From Bradyrhizobium iriomotense (lineage in GTDB: Bacteria; Pseudomonadota; Alphaproteobacteria; Rhizobiales; Xanthobacteraceae): a stretch of 64,000 bases of DNA. Below are positions 8,436-16,613 of the stretch, piece after piece. The stretch is taken from assembly GCF_018130765.1 (NCBI RefSeq), contig NZ_JAFCJZ010000007.1, positions 1-64,000 on the forward strand, read 5' to 3'. The translations under genes were made by a program, and so were the position numbers. The first letter of the stretch is position 1. Each line of letters starts with the position of its first letter. The notes under the pieces are model-generated. The model made no database searches. It was not told the DNA's origin and saw nothing but the letters and a program-made list of their open reading frames with translations.

Positions 8436-9665
8436 ATGTCGGCCTTGCCGCTCTCAGGCATCAAGATCCTTGACCTCACCCGCGTGCTTGCCGGGCCCTT
8501 GTCGGCCCAGATGCTGGGCGATCTCGGCGCGGAGGTCATCAAGATCGAGCGGCCGGGCACCGGCGACGACGCGCGCGCCTTCGGCCCGCCTTATTTGACC
8601 GATCCCGAGGGCAAGGCGAACAACAACAACTCGTTCTATCTCTGCGCCAACCGCAACAAGAAGTCGGTCACCGTCAACATCGCCAAGCCCGAGGGGCAGG
8701 CGATCATCCGCGAGCTCGCCAAGGACGTTGACGTCTTCATGGAGAACTACAAGGTCGGCGATCTCAAGCGCTACGGCCTCGACTACGAGACCATCAAGGC
8801 GATCAATCCCGGCATCATCTATTGCTCGGTGACTGGCTTCGGCCAGACCGGGCCTTACGCGCCGCGCGCCGGCTATGACGCCATCCTGCAGGCGATGGGC
8901 GGCCTCATGAGCGTCACCGGCCATATCGACGGCGAGCCGGGCGAGGGCCCGATGAAGGTCGGCCCGTCCATTGTCGACTACATGACCGGCATGAATTCCT
9001 CGATCGGGATTCTCTCGGCGCTCTACCATCGCGACGCCAATGACGGGCAGGGCCAGCACATCGACGTCTGCCTGTTCGACACCGTGATCGCATCGCTGTC
9101 GCACTGGCTACAGATCTACCTCGTCAACGGCAAGACGCCGCCGCGCCGCGGCACCTGGGGCAATGGCGGCATGCCGGCCGGCGTGTTCCGCTGCACCGAC
9201 GGCGAATTGATGCTGGTGGTCGGCAATGACGGCCAGTTCCAGCGCACCTGCGCCGTGCTCGGCGAGCCCGAGCTCGCCAACGACAAGCGCTTCATCAAGA
9301 ACAATGACCGCGTCGTGCACGGCAAGGAGATCATGGCGATCTTCGCCGGTCTGTTCCTGAAGAAGCCGGTGGCCTACTGGCTGGACAAGCTGGAGGAGGC
9401 CGGCGTGCCGTCGGGTCCGATCAACAATTTCGAGCAGGTGTTCTCCGATCCGCACGTCCAGTCGCGCGGCATGCGGGTGAAGAGCGAGCACAAGTTCGAG
9501 CCGGAGCTGTCGTTGATCCGCAACGCGCTGACCTTCTCGGAAACCCCGATCAAGAACTACCGCGCCCCGCCGCTGCTGGGCGAGCACACGCAGGAAATTC
9601 TTGGCGGCAAGCTCGGCTATGATGCGGGTAAGATCGAAGAGCTGAAGAAGCAGGGGATTATCTAG
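8436..9665 (+). CDS. Class III CoA-transferase (CaiB/BaiF family)
   Basis: A 409-residue protein, the normal family length. It has the N-terminal KILDLTRVLAGPLSAQMLGD and LGAEVIKIERP signature, the CoA-binding NRNKKSVTVN strand and the catalytic aspartate in VDYMTG (Asp181), the counterpart of Asp169 of formyl-CoA transferase. Such enzymes swap CoA between an acyl-CoA donor (often succinyl-CoA) and a free acid. The start is the ATG seven bases after CCGGAGGA; an upstream in-frame region is out of character. Lying between two BKACE genes, it probably activates the acid that enters, or recycles the CoA ester that leaves, the keto-acid cleavage steps. Confidence 0.92.
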   Translation: MSALPLSGIKILDLTRVLAGPLSAQMLGDLGAEVIKIERPGTGDDARAFGPPYLTDPEGKANNNNSFYLCANRNKKSVTVNIAKPEGQAIIRELAKDVDVFMENYKVGDLKRYGLDYETIKAINPGIIYCSVTGFGQTGPYAPRAGYDAILQAMGGLMSVTGHIDGEPGEGPMKVGPSIVDYMTGMNSSIGILSALYHRDANDGQGQHIDVCLFDTVIASLSHWLQIYLVNGKTPPRRGTWGNGGMPAGVFRCTDGELMLVVGNDGQFQRTCAVLGEPELANDKRFIKNNDRVVHGKEIMAIFAGLFLKKPVAYWLDKLEEAGVPSGPINNFEQVFSDPHVQSRGMRVKSEHKFEPELSLIRNALTFSETPIKNYRAPPLLGEHTQEILGGKLGYDAGKIEELKKQGII

Positions 9666-9684
9666 CTTCGACGAAGCGGCGAAG

Positions 9685-9840
9685 CTTCTTCCCCTCTCCC
9701 CTTGTGGGAGAGGGTGGCTCGCCGCGATAGCGGCGAGACGGGTGAGGGGTATCTATCCTCACGAACGATCTTGCGAGCGGAGAGAACCCCTCATCCGGCG
9801 CTTCGCGCCACCTTCTCCCACAAGGGGAGAAGGGAAGAGG
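9685..9840. repeat. Intergenic palindromic repeat, family D, copy 1
   Basis: A long imperfect inverted repeat fills the gap between the CoA-transferase and the second BKACE gene. One arm contains CTCCCCTTGTGGGAGAGGGTGG and the other CCACCTTCTCCCACAAGGGGAGA; inner parts hold GGGTGAGGGGT and ACCCCTCA. This is the layout of the REP-like elements scattered through rhizobial genomes. A related copy is at 11641-11786. Confidence 0.8.
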
Positions 9841-9874
9841 GCAGCGATCGCGTTGAGATAGAGGACGATCACGG

Positions 9875-10750
9875 ATGACCGGCAAAACCATCATCACCTG
9901 CGCCATCACGGGTAATCTCACAAAACCCGAGCAGTCGCCGTATCTCCCCATCACGCCCGAACAGATCGCGACATCCGCGCTGGAGGCGGCTGAAGCCGGC
10001 GCCGCCATCGCCCACATCCATGTCCGCGATCCCAAGACAGGCCGTCCCTCGATGGAGATCGATCTCTACCGCGAGGTGGTCGAGAAAATCCGCGCCCGCA
10101 ACAAGAGCCTCGTCATCAATCTCACGACCGGTCCCGGCGGCCGCTTCGTGCCCTCGATCGAGGATCCCCGCGTCGCCGGTCCGGGCACCACGCTGCTCCA
10201 GCCTGAGAAGCGCGTCGAGCATATCGAGCTGCTCAAGCCCGACATCTGCACGCTCGACCTCAACACCATGAATTCCGGCGGCGAGGTCGTGATCAACACG
10301 CCGCGCAATGTCCGCATCATGGCCGAGCGGATGAAGGCGGCCGGCGTGCTGCCCGAGATCGAGCTGTTCGATTCCGGCGACTGCCATCTGGCGCGCGACA
10401 TGTTCGCCGACGGCTCGCTGAAGGGGCCGGGCCTGTTCTCCCTCGTGCTCGGGGTGAAGTACGGCTTCTCGGCGACGCCGGAGACGATGTTCTATGCCCG
10501 GAGCCTGTTGCCGCCGGGCGCGATCTGGTCCGGCTTCGGCATCGGCCGTGCCGAATTCCCGATGATGGCGCAGGCCTGGTTGCTCGGCGGCCACGTCCGC
10601 GTCGGCATGGAGGACAATCTCTATATGTCCAAGGGCGTGCTGGCGAAGACCAATGCCGAGCTGGTCGCTCATGCCGCGGGCATCCTGAAGAGCCTGGGGG
10701 CGAGCGTTGCGAGCGCGGAGGACGCGCGTGCTATGCTGGGGCTGGCATAA
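9875..10750 (+). CDS. Beta-keto acid cleavage enzyme (BKACE/Kce, DUF849), second paralogue
   Basis: A 291-residue protein with AHIHVRD (His47, His49 as metal ligands), TTGPGGRF in the substrate loop, ELFDSGD, and GMEDN with the late metal-binding Glu246. It is longer and clearly diverged from the paralogue at 6090-6917, so the two are expected to act on different keto acids. The DSGD and GPGG residues resemble the branch acting on dehydrocarnitine or 3-keto-5-aminohexanoate, but the exact substrate is not readable from sequence. It is read in the same direction as the CoA-transferase, but a palindromic repeat lies between them. Confidence 0.88.
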   Translation: MTGKTIITCAITGNLTKPEQSPYLPITPEQIATSALEAAEAGAAIAHIHVRDPKTGRPSMEIDLYREVVEKIRARNKSLVINLTTGPGGRFVPSIEDPRVAGPGTTLLQPEKRVEHIELLKPDICTLDLNTMNSGGEVVINTPRNVRIMAERMKAAGVLPEIELFDSGDCHLARDMFADGSLKGPGLFSLVLGVKYGFSATPETMFYARSLLPPGAIWSGFGIGRAEFPMMAQAWLLGGHVRVGMEDNLYMSKGVLAKTNAELVAHAAGILKSLGASVASAEDARAMLGLA

Positions 10751-10925
10751 CAACGGTGCCGGCACCGGTCGCCTCGCATAGACTGGTGACGACAACGTGG
10801 CGCTCGCGCGGCCTTGCGTGGAGCTTGCGCGCAATCCCCAGATAAACCCGGTCCGTAGTCGCACAGGCTTCCACTCTGCGCGCGACTCTGATTCGATCTC
10901 TTTACTTGAGCGCGGGAGGGAACGA

Positions 10926-11141
10926 ATGTCCTACACCATCGGGTTTCAGTCCAAGAACCAGAAGTCCATTCTGGCGACTGAGGCGGCTACCGCCAATCAG
11001 GCCGTCGCCATCATTGCCGCGCTGCGGCAGAGCGCCGACGAAATAAAGTTCATCCGCTCGCCGCAGGAAGGCGAGATGGGCATCGAGATGCTGCTGCTGC
11101 TCGCCAAGGAAGAGGCCGAGGAGATGCCGCAGCGGGCGTAG
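10926..11141 (+). CDS. Small conserved hypothetical protein
   Basis: A 71-residue soluble protein beginning at the ATG after GGGAGGGAACGA; the longer upstream frame lacks a ribosome site. The sequence (SYTIGFQSKNQKSILATEA, then an Ala-rich helix and a Glu-rich end) has no motif I recognise. It resembles in size and style the small DUF-type proteins scattered in Bradyrhizobium. It stands alone between a BKACE gene and a RidA-family gene. Confidence 0.55.
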   Translation: MSYTIGFQSKNQKSILATEAATANQAVAIIAALRQSADEIKFIRSPQEGEMGIEMLLLLAKEEAEEMPQRA

Positions 11142-11234
11142 TTCCCGCACCCACACTTCGAGCTTAAGCGAAGCATGCCGGCTGCAGAATGATGTAGCAA
11201 GGCACCAGTCTCGCTTGAACCGAAGGTGGCCGCC

Positions 11235-11627
11235 ATGAAACGCGAAGCGCTCCGCGTCGAACCGATCTCGTCGTTTCTGGATCGCTGGAAGGCGCCGACC
11301 TCGCCGGTGACGCGCGCCGGCAACATGATCTTCGTGGCCGGCCTGCCGCCATTCGATCCAGAGACCGGCGAAATCGTCGCTGCCCCGATCGAGCGCCAGA
11401 GCGAGCTCGTCATGGAGCAGATGAAGCTGTGCCTCGAGACGGCCGGTGCGAGCCTCGACAACGTCATGAAGTGCAACGTCTACTGCACCTCGACAAAACA
11501 CTTCGCCGCCTTCAACGCGGTCTACGCCCGATACTTCCCGCACGATCCGCCGGCGCGGATCTTCGTCTGCACCCCGGAATGGTTCGCTCCCTTCGACGTC
11601 GAGATCGACTGCATCGCGATGATGTGA
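11235..11627 (+). CDS. RidA/YjgF/YER057c/UK114 family protein
   Basis: A 130-residue protein of normal RidA length. It carries the family signatures GNMIFVAGLPPFDPETG near the N-terminus, the C-N-V-Y sequence in the middle and PPARIFVCTPEW--FDVEIDCIA at the end, including the arginine that binds the substrate carboxylate in true RidA proteins. RidA hydrolyses reactive enamine/imine intermediates from PLP enzymes; other members of the superfamily act in catabolic pathways. An in-frame GTG three codons upstream is possible, but the ATG is preferred. It could clear a reactive amine from the neighbouring catabolic block, which is inference. Confidence 0.88.
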   Translation: MKREALRVEPISSFLDRWKAPTSPVTRAGNMIFVAGLPPFDPETGEIVAAPIERQSELVMEQMKLCLETAGASLDNVMKCNVYCTSTKHFAAFNAVYARYFPHDPPARIFVCTPEWFAPFDVEIDCIAMM

Positions 11628-11640
11628 GGTGGTTGCTTCG

Positions 11641-11786
11641 CCTCCCTCCGCTTGCGGGGAGAGGCCGGAATGCGCGCGTAGCGCGGATTCCGGGTGAGGG
11701 GGAGTCTCCGCGAGTCCAACTTTCTCTGTCTTTGTGGAAGCGGCCCCTCACCCCAACCCTCTCCCCGTAAGAACGGGGCGAGGGAG
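11641..11786. repeat. Intergenic palindromic repeat, family D-like, copy 2
   Basis: GC-rich sequence with CTCCCTCCGCTTGCGGGGAGAGG on one side and CCCTCACCCCAACCCTCTCCCC plus a GGGGCGAGGGAG end on the other, and a central GGGTGAGGGGGA. It lies between the convergent RidA and TetR genes and shares the CTCTCCCC / GTGAGGGG words with the element at 9685-9840. Confidence 0.65.
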
Positions 11787-11819
11787 TGCACCGTCATTGC
11801 GGCTTCCAGTTCCGTACTG

Positions 11820-12491
11820 TCAGCGCGCGTCCCGCGCCAATGCACGCGCGGGCGCCTTGGTCTCCGTCCGTCCCGCCGTCAGCGCCATCGTCGCCACGCT
11901 GACGACGCGCGCGACCACGTCCTCGACATCGTCGAGGTCGCATTTGCCTTCCGACAGTTTTGTCAGGCGCTCGCTCTCGCGGATGGTGTGGTGCGCCATG
12001 GCGAGCGCGAAGTTGAGGCCCCAATAGATATCGACGTCGCTGCGGTCGGGCAGGGAGCGGCGCATCGCGCCGGCGAATTTGCGCAGATGGTCGATCTCGC
12101 GGTTCTTGATGCGGCGGATCGGCGGCACGGATTCGATCGAGGCGCGGATCATGAAGCGCGCCGCGGTGGAGCGCTGGTTCTCCGGCCCGAGGCAACCCCG
12201 CAAGGTCGGCCCCACCAGCGCGCGCAAGATCACCTCGATCGGCGCGCGGCCGCCGCCTTGCTCTTCCGCCGCCTTCAATTCGCGCAGGCGCTCGCGGTTG
12301 GTGGCGATCGAGCGGGTGACAAATAATTCCGCGATCAGCTCGTCCTTGGAGCCGAAATGATAGTTCACCGCCGCGAGGTTGACGCCGGCCTCCGCGACGA
12401 TGTCGCGCAGCGTCACGTCGCCGAAGCCGCGATCGGCATAGAGCCGTTCGGCGGCGGCGAGAATGGCAGACCTCGTATGATCGCTGGCCAT
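11820..12491 (-). CDS. TetR/AcrR family transcriptional regulator
   Basis: A 223-residue regulator. The N-terminal helix-turn-helix is classic TetR (RSAILAAAERLYADRGFGDV, then LRDIVAEAGVNLAAVNYHFGSKDELI). The C-terminal part (RAPIEVILRALVGPTL ... RFMIRASIESVPPIRRI) resembles the CerR-like C-terminal domain family that binds acyl-type or aromatic ligands. The start is the ATG at 12491; a longer open frame upstream reads through the operator region and is not credible. It is divergent from the acyl-CoA dehydrogenase, with a strong palindrome between them, so it most likely represses that operon and itself. Confidence 0.88.
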   Translation of the reverse strand: MASDHTRSAILAAAERLYADRGFGDVTLRDIVAEAGVNLAAVNYHFGSKDELIAELFVTRSIATNRERLRELKAAEEQGGGRAPIEVILRALVGPTLRGCLGPENQRSTAARFMIRASIESVPPIRRIKNREIDHLRKFAGAMRRSLPDRSDVDIYWGLNFALAMAHHTIRESERLTKLSEGKCDLDDVEDVVARVVSVATMALTAGRTETKAPARALARDAR

Positions 12492-12518
12492 GGGTGCCCT
12501 CTGGGAGGGGAGTTGCAA

Positions 12519-12549
12519 TTCAAACAGTTGTATGAAACTATCGTTTGAA
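12519..12549. promoter_or_regulatory. Palindromic operator between TetR gene and acyl-CoA dehydrogenase gene
   Basis: A 31-bp inverted repeat with exact outer arms TTCAAAC (12519-12525) and GTTTGAA (12543-12549), and further matching bases inside; an inner AGTT...AACT pair is nested within it. It is 27 bases from the TetR start codon and about 155 bases from the dehydrogenase start, the expected place for an autoregulatory TetR site. Confidence 0.78.
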
Positions 12550-12704
12550 GGCCGGGAAATGTCAATCCGCAATCGGGACTCGTTCGCAACTGCGCTGGGT
12601 TCCGCAATGCCCGCAAGGCCAGCGCATTCGCGCTTGCGGGCCGCGCGCGGCGGGAGGACAGTCCGGCGCAAAACGACCAGCGAGAGAGAAACGAGGAGCG
12701 TCCC

Positions 12705-13940
12705 ATGGATTTCGATCTGTCCCCCAAGCAGAAGGAATGGCTCGACCGCGTGCGGTCTTTCATGGCCAAGCACGTGCGCCCGGCGGTGCCTGTCTATGAC
12801 GAGCAGGATCGCAGCGGTGAGCGCTGGAAGGTCATCCCGGTGCTGGAGGACCTCAAGAAGAAGGCGAAGGCCGAAGGCCTCTGGAACATGTTCATGCCGC
12901 CGAACGAGCATGAAGATGATGAATTCCGCGGCGCGGGATTAACCAATCTCGAATACGCGCTGCTGTCGGAAGAGATGGGCCGCATCACCTGGGCTTCCGA
13001 AGTGTTCAACTGTTCCGCGCCCGACACCGGCAACATGGAAGTGTTCATCCGCTACGGCTCCAAGGAGCAGAAGCGCAAATGGCTGCGTCCGCTGATGGAC
13101 GGCGAGATCCGCTCGGCCTTCCTGATGACGGAACCCGCGGTCGCCTCGTCCGACGCGACCAACATCGAGACCCGCATCGAGAAGGACGGCGATCACTACG
13201 TCATCAACGGCCGCAAATGGTGGTCGTCCGGCGTCGGCGATCCCCGCTGCAAGATCGCGATCCTGATGGGCAAGACCGATCCGAAGGCCGCCAAGCATCA
13301 GCAGCAGTCGCAGATCCTGGTTCCGCTCGACACGCCCGGCATCAAGGTCGAGAAGATGCTTCCCGTGTTCGGCTTCGACGACGCGCCGCATGGCCATGCG
13401 CAGGTGCTGCTCGAGAACGTGCGGGTGCCGAAGGAGAACATCCTGCTCGGCGAGGGCCGCGGCTTCGAGATCGCGCAAGGGCGCCTCGGTCCGGGCCGTA
13501 TTCACCACTGCATGCGCACGATCGGCAAGGCCGAGGAGGCGCTGGAGAAGATGGTGAAGCGGCTCGCCTCGCGCACCGCGTTCGGCAAGAGGATCATCGA
13601 GCACTCAGTGTGGGAGCAGCGCATCGGCGAGGCCCGCACCGACATCGAGATGAACCGCCTCCTGTGCCTCAAGGCCGCCGACATGATGGACAAGGTCGGC
13701 AACAAGACCGCGCAGCTCGAGATCGCCATGATCAAGGTCGCAGGTCCCAACATGGCCTTGAAGATCATCGATCAGGCGATCCAGGCCTTTGGCGGCGCCG
13801 GCGTCTCGGACGAGGCGGGCCTTGCCAAGGACTATGCCCACATCCGCACGCTCCGTCTCGCCGACGGTCCGGACGAGGTGCACAATCGCGCCATTGCCAG
13901 ACTTGAACTTCGGAAGTATGCAAACTCTCCCAGTCATTGA
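12705..13940 (+). CDS. Acyl-CoA dehydrogenase, ACAD10/ACAD11-type
   Basis: A 411-residue FAD acyl-CoA dehydrogenase. It carries the family blocks [55 protein letters not shown] and [11 protein letters not shown]. These exact blocks, together with [13 protein letters not shown], are what I remember of the C-terminal half of human ACAD11 rather than of short- or medium-chain dehydrogenases. In mammals ACAD10/11 convert 4-hydroxyacyl-CoAs, after phosphorylation of the hydroxyl by a fused kinase domain. The next gene encodes that kinase as a separate protein. The start ATG follows GAGGAGCG. Probably controlled by the divergent TetR protein. Confidence 0.92.
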   Translation: MDFDLSPKQKEWLDRVRSFMAKHVRPAVPVYDEQDRSGERWKVIPVLEDLKKKAKAEGLWNMFMPPNEHEDDEFRGAGLTNLEYALLSEEMGRITWASEVFNCSAPDTGNMEVFIRYGSKEQKRKWLRPLMDGEIRSAFLMTEPAVASSDATNIETRIEKDGDHYVINGRKWWSSGVGDPRCKIAILMGKTDPKAAKHQQQSQILVPLDTPGIKVEKMLPVFGFDDAPHGHAQVLLENVRVPKENILLGEGRGFEIAQGRLGPGRIHHCMRTIGKAEEALEKMVKRLASRTAFGKRIIEHSVWEQRIGEARTDIEMNRLLCLKAADMMDKVGNKTAQLEIAMIKVAGPNMALKIIDQAIQAFGGAGVSDEAGLAKDYAHIRTLRLADGPDEVHNRAIARLELRKYANSPSH

Positions 13941-14084
13941 CAGGGGGCGCCAGGCGGGCTCCCGACTTGAAGAAACGACAGGGTATGATCCGCGTCGACA
14001 ACGGCTTGACGCAAGTGCATCAGCTGTGGCCGGCTAGGATCATGCTCGACCTGAAATGGTCAGGACTGAAGAGGGAGCGTCACC

Positions 14085-15143
14085 GTGGCTGACGGCGTCA
14101 GGAAAGACGAGGAGTTCTCGGGCACCAAGCCGGTCGAGGAGCGGCATCGTTTCGACGAGCTGCGCCTGGAGGCGTGGATGCGCGAGAACGTCGAAGGTTT
14201 CGAAGGCCCGCTGGTCGTCCTGCAGTTCAAGGGCGGCCAGTCCAACCCGACCTATCGCCTCAACACGCCGAAGCGTTCCTACGTGATGCGCAGAAAACCG
14301 TTCGGCAAGCTGCTGCCGTCGGCGCATGCGGTCGATCGCGAATATCGCGTCATTGCAGCCCTTGGAAAGCAGGGTTTTCCGGTCGCGCGCGCCTACGCGC
14401 TGTGCCAAGACGACAGCGTCATCGGCGCGGCCTTCTACATCATGTCGATGGAGGAGGGCCGCGTATTCTGGGATCCGACGCTGCCGAGCCAGGATCCTGA
14501 CGCGCGCCGAAAAATCTTCACCAGCAAGATCGAGACGCTGGCGAAGCTCCACATGTTCGACCCTGTCGCGATCGGCCTCGGCGACTTCGGCAAGCCCGGC
14601 AACTATTTCGCGCGCCAGATCGACCGCTGGACCAAGCAGTACCGGGCGTCTGAGACCCAGCACATTCCGGAGTTCGAGAAGGTCGCCGAATGGCTGCCCA
14701 AGACCGTGCCGGAGCAGGCGCGCGTCTCTATCGTCCATGGCGACTACCGTCTCGACAACATGATTTTCCACGCAACGGAACCGCGCGTGCAGGCCGTGCT
14801 GGATTGGGAGCTGTCGACGCTCGGCGATCCCATGGCCGACTTCACCTACCTGCTCATGCAGTGGATCATGCCGGGCCTGCAGGGCGTCGACCTCAAGGCG
14901 CTCAACATCCCGAGCCTGGAAGAGGCGGCGCAGATCTACTGCAACGTCACGCAGATGAGCGTCCCGGATCTCAACTGGTATTTCTCCTACAATCTGTTCC
15001 GCCTTGCGGGCATCACGCAGGGTATCGCCGGCCGCATCCGCGACGGCACCGCCGCGAATGCAAAAGCGCTCGAATCCGCCAAGCGCACCGTGCCGCTGTC
15101 GCAGGCCTCATGGCACTACGCGCAGAAGGCGGGCGCGGTTTAG
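14085..15143 (+). CDS. APH-fold kinase, counterpart of the ACAD10/ACAD11 kinase domain
   Basis: A 352-residue protein of the aminoglycoside phosphotransferase fold. FKGGQSNPTYRL and VMRRKPFGKLLPSAHAVDRE (split around the Lys of the ATP site), the catalytic loop HGDYRLDNMIF with its Asp and Asn, and the metal-binding VLDWELSTLGDP are all intact. The same blocks occur in the N-terminal kinase domain of human ACAD11. Proposed reaction: ATP-dependent phosphorylation of a hydroxyacyl-CoA, whose phosphate is then eliminated with the help of the neighbouring dehydrogenase. The start is a GTG after GAGGGAGCG. It is read in the same direction as the dehydrogenase with a 144-base gap and is followed by a strong terminator. 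Confidence 0.9.
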   Translation: MADGVRKDEEFSGTKPVEERHRFDELRLEAWMRENVEGFEGPLVVLQFKGGQSNPTYRLNTPKRSYVMRRKPFGKLLPSAHAVDREYRVIAALGKQGFPVARAYALCQDDSVIGAAFYIMSMEEGRVFWDPTLPSQDPDARRKIFTSKIETLAKLHMFDPVAIGLGDFGKPGNYFARQIDRWTKQYRASETQHIPEFEKVAEWLPKTVPEQARVSIVHGDYRLDNMIFHATEPRVQAVLDWELSTLGDPMADFTYLLMQWIMPGLQGVDLKALNIPSLEEAAQIYCNVTQMSVPDLNWYFSYNLFRLAGITQGIAGRIRDGTAANAKALESAKRTVPLSQASWHYAQKAGAV

Positions 15144-15153
15144 GAATGACGAA

Positions 15154-15184
15154 GGCGCGGCCGGTGGCCGCGCCTTTTGCTTTT
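15154..15184 (+). terminator. Rho-independent terminator after the ACAD/kinase operon
   Basis: GGCGCGGCC-GGT-GGCCGCGCC is a perfect 9-bp stem with a 3-base loop, followed by TTTTGCTTTT. It begins about ten bases after the kinase stop codon. Confidence 0.92.
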
Positions 15185-15217
15185 GATGTGCGCCGCTGTT
15201 TCCGCACACTCAGTGTC

Positions 15218-15287
15218 GTAGCCCGGATGAGCGAAGCGATATCCGGGACAGATGATCCCGCATGTCGCTTCGCTCATGCGGGCTACG
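15218..15287. repeat. Intergenic palindromic repeat, family A, copy 1
   Basis: GTAGCCCGGATGAGCGAAGC opens one arm, and GCTTCGCTCATGCGGGCTAC closes the other, so the element folds into one long hairpin. A second copy is at 17890-17968. Confidence 0.85.
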
Positions 15288-15295
15288 CCAGCTCT

Positions 15296-15421
15296 CGTAG
15301 GGTGGGCAAAGGCGCGTAGCGCTGTGCCCACCATCTCTCCGCGATCACGGAGAAAATGGTGGGCACGCCTCCGCCTTCGCTCTTCGAGCTACGGCGGACA
15401 AGTCGCTTTGCCCACCCTACG
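15296..15421. repeat. Intergenic palindromic repeat, family B, copy 1
   Basis: Bounded by CGTAGGGTGGGCAAAG and CTTTGCCCACCCTACG, with inner arms TGCCCACCAT and ATGGTGGGCA. It forms a nested hairpin of about 126 bases. A near-identical shorter copy is at 16512-16604, and both copies are preceded by GCCAGCTCT. Confidence 0.87.
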
Positions 15422-15502
15422 GAGCTGGAACTCGGGTCTGGGAATCGCCACGTTTGACATCCCTCACCGTGATCTTATCTCCGCGAAGCACGGAGAATGA
15501 TC

Positions 15503-15844
15503 ATGATCCAGCAACTGCGCATCTATGAGATTTTCGAGAAGAACAAGGCCGCATTCCACGCCCGCTTTCGCGATCACGCCGCACGCATCATGCGAACCAG
15601 ATATGGCTTCCAGATCATGGCGATGTGGGAAACGAAGTTCGGCGACAGGACCGAATTTGCTTATCTCCTGGAGTGGCCGGACGAGGCGGCCAAGACGTCG
15701 GCATGGGCGGCTTTCATGGCGGATACCGAGTGGAGCGAGATCAAGCGCGTGACCCATGCGGAGCACGGGTTGATGGTCGGTCAGATCGAGGATCGCCTGC
15801 TTGCGCCGGTCGACTATTCGCCGTCGCTCAGCCTCCCGCATTAA
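15503..15844 (+). CDS. NIPSNAP family protein
   Basis: A 113-residue protein with the ferredoxin-like NIPSNAP pattern: IQQLRIYEIFEKNKAAFHAR at the N-terminus, a central MAMWETKFGDRTEFAYLLEW strand with the conserved W and L-E-W, then AWAAFMADTEWSEIK. The family's function in bacteria is unknown. Two start codons are possible (15497 and 15503); the second has the right spacing from CGGAG. It lies immediately after a block of palindromic repeats and 21 bases before a LysE-type exporter in the same direction. Confidence 0.82.
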   Translation: MIQQLRIYEIFEKNKAAFHARFRDHAARIMRTRYGFQIMAMWETKFGDRTEFAYLLEWPDEAAKTSAWAAFMADTEWSEIKRVTHAEHGLMVGQIEDRLLAPVDYSPSLSLPH

Positions 15845-15865
15845 TGCGTCTCCGGAGCCCGTCAC

Positions 15866-16492
15866 ATGATCGATCACGCCACCCTCATCACCTACATCCT
15901 CATCGTGCTCGGCTTCGTCTTCATTCCCGGCCCGGCGACCCTGCTCACCATGGCGCGAGCGGTCGGTTCGGGAACGAAGGTCGGCATCGCGACGGGCGCG
16001 GGGATTGCGGCCGGTGACTTGATCCACACCTCGATGGCGATCGTAGGTCTCTCGGCGATCATCGCGACATCCGCGCTGCTGTTCAGCATCGTCAAATATG
16101 CCGGCGCGGCGTTCCTGATCTATCTCGGCATTCGCGCCATGCTCGACAAGGCGCCGATCGAGCTGAACGGCGGCGCCCCCGCGATCAGCGCGGGCCGTGC
16201 CTTCCGCCAGGCCGTGCTGACTGAAGTGCTCAATCCCAAGACCGCGCTGTTCTTCCTGGCGTTCCTGCCGCAATTCGTGAAGCCGGAGCACGGGGCGATC
16301 ACACTTCAGCTTGCCATTCTCGGTGTCGTCTTCGTGCTGCTGGGCCTTGTCAGCACCGTCGTGTTCGCCGTCGGCGCCGGCCGTCTCGGCAATCTCCTGC
16401 GCCGCCATCCGGCGGTAGTGAAGTGGCAGGGCAAGGTGGTCGGCACCATCTACTGTGCCGTCGGTGTCAGGCTGGCCTTGCAGGAAAGATGA
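15866..16492 (+). CDS. LysE/RhtB family exporter
   Basis: A 208-residue membrane protein with about six helices. It has the family opening IVLGFVFIPGPATLLTMARAVGSG (split at the conserved G-P), G-I-A-A-GDLIH in helix 2, and LNPKTALFFLAFLPQFV in the middle. The family exports amino acids or their derivatives by proton exchange; no substrate is readable. It begins 21 bases after the NIPSNAP gene, so the two are probably transcribed together. A family B palindromic repeat follows. Confidence 0.88.
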   Translation: MIDHATLITYILIVLGFVFIPGPATLLTMARAVGSGTKVGIATGAGIAAGDLIHTSMAIVGLSAIIATSALLFSIVKYAGAAFLIYLGIRAMLDKAPIELNGGAPAISAGRAFRQAVLTEVLNPKTALFFLAFLPQFVKPEHGAITLQLAILGVVFVLLGLVSTVVFAVGAGRLGNLLRRHPAVVKWQGKVVGTIYCAVGVRLALQER

Positions 16493-16511
16493 GGCGGCTC
16501 GCGCCAGCTCT

Positions 16512-16604
16512 CGTAGGGTGGGCAAGAGCGCGTAGCGCTGTGCCCACCATCTCTCCGCGATCACAGCGACAATGGTGGGCACGCTTCGCTTTGCCCACCC
16601 TACG
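16512..16604. repeat. Intergenic palindromic repeat, family B, copy 2
   Basis: CGTAGGGTGGGCAAGAGCGC at one end and CGCTTTGCCCACCCTACG at the other, with inner TGCCCACCAT / ATGGTGGGCA arms. It fills the space between the convergent LysE and ArgE-type genes. Confidence 0.87.
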
Positions 16605-16613
16605 GCACCGACG

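Noticed and set aside
6998..8598. Long frames in both directions across the MFS gene at 7052
   Set aside because: They are frame shadows with Arg/Ala/Gly-rich translations; the 406-residue frame has clear transmembrane helices.
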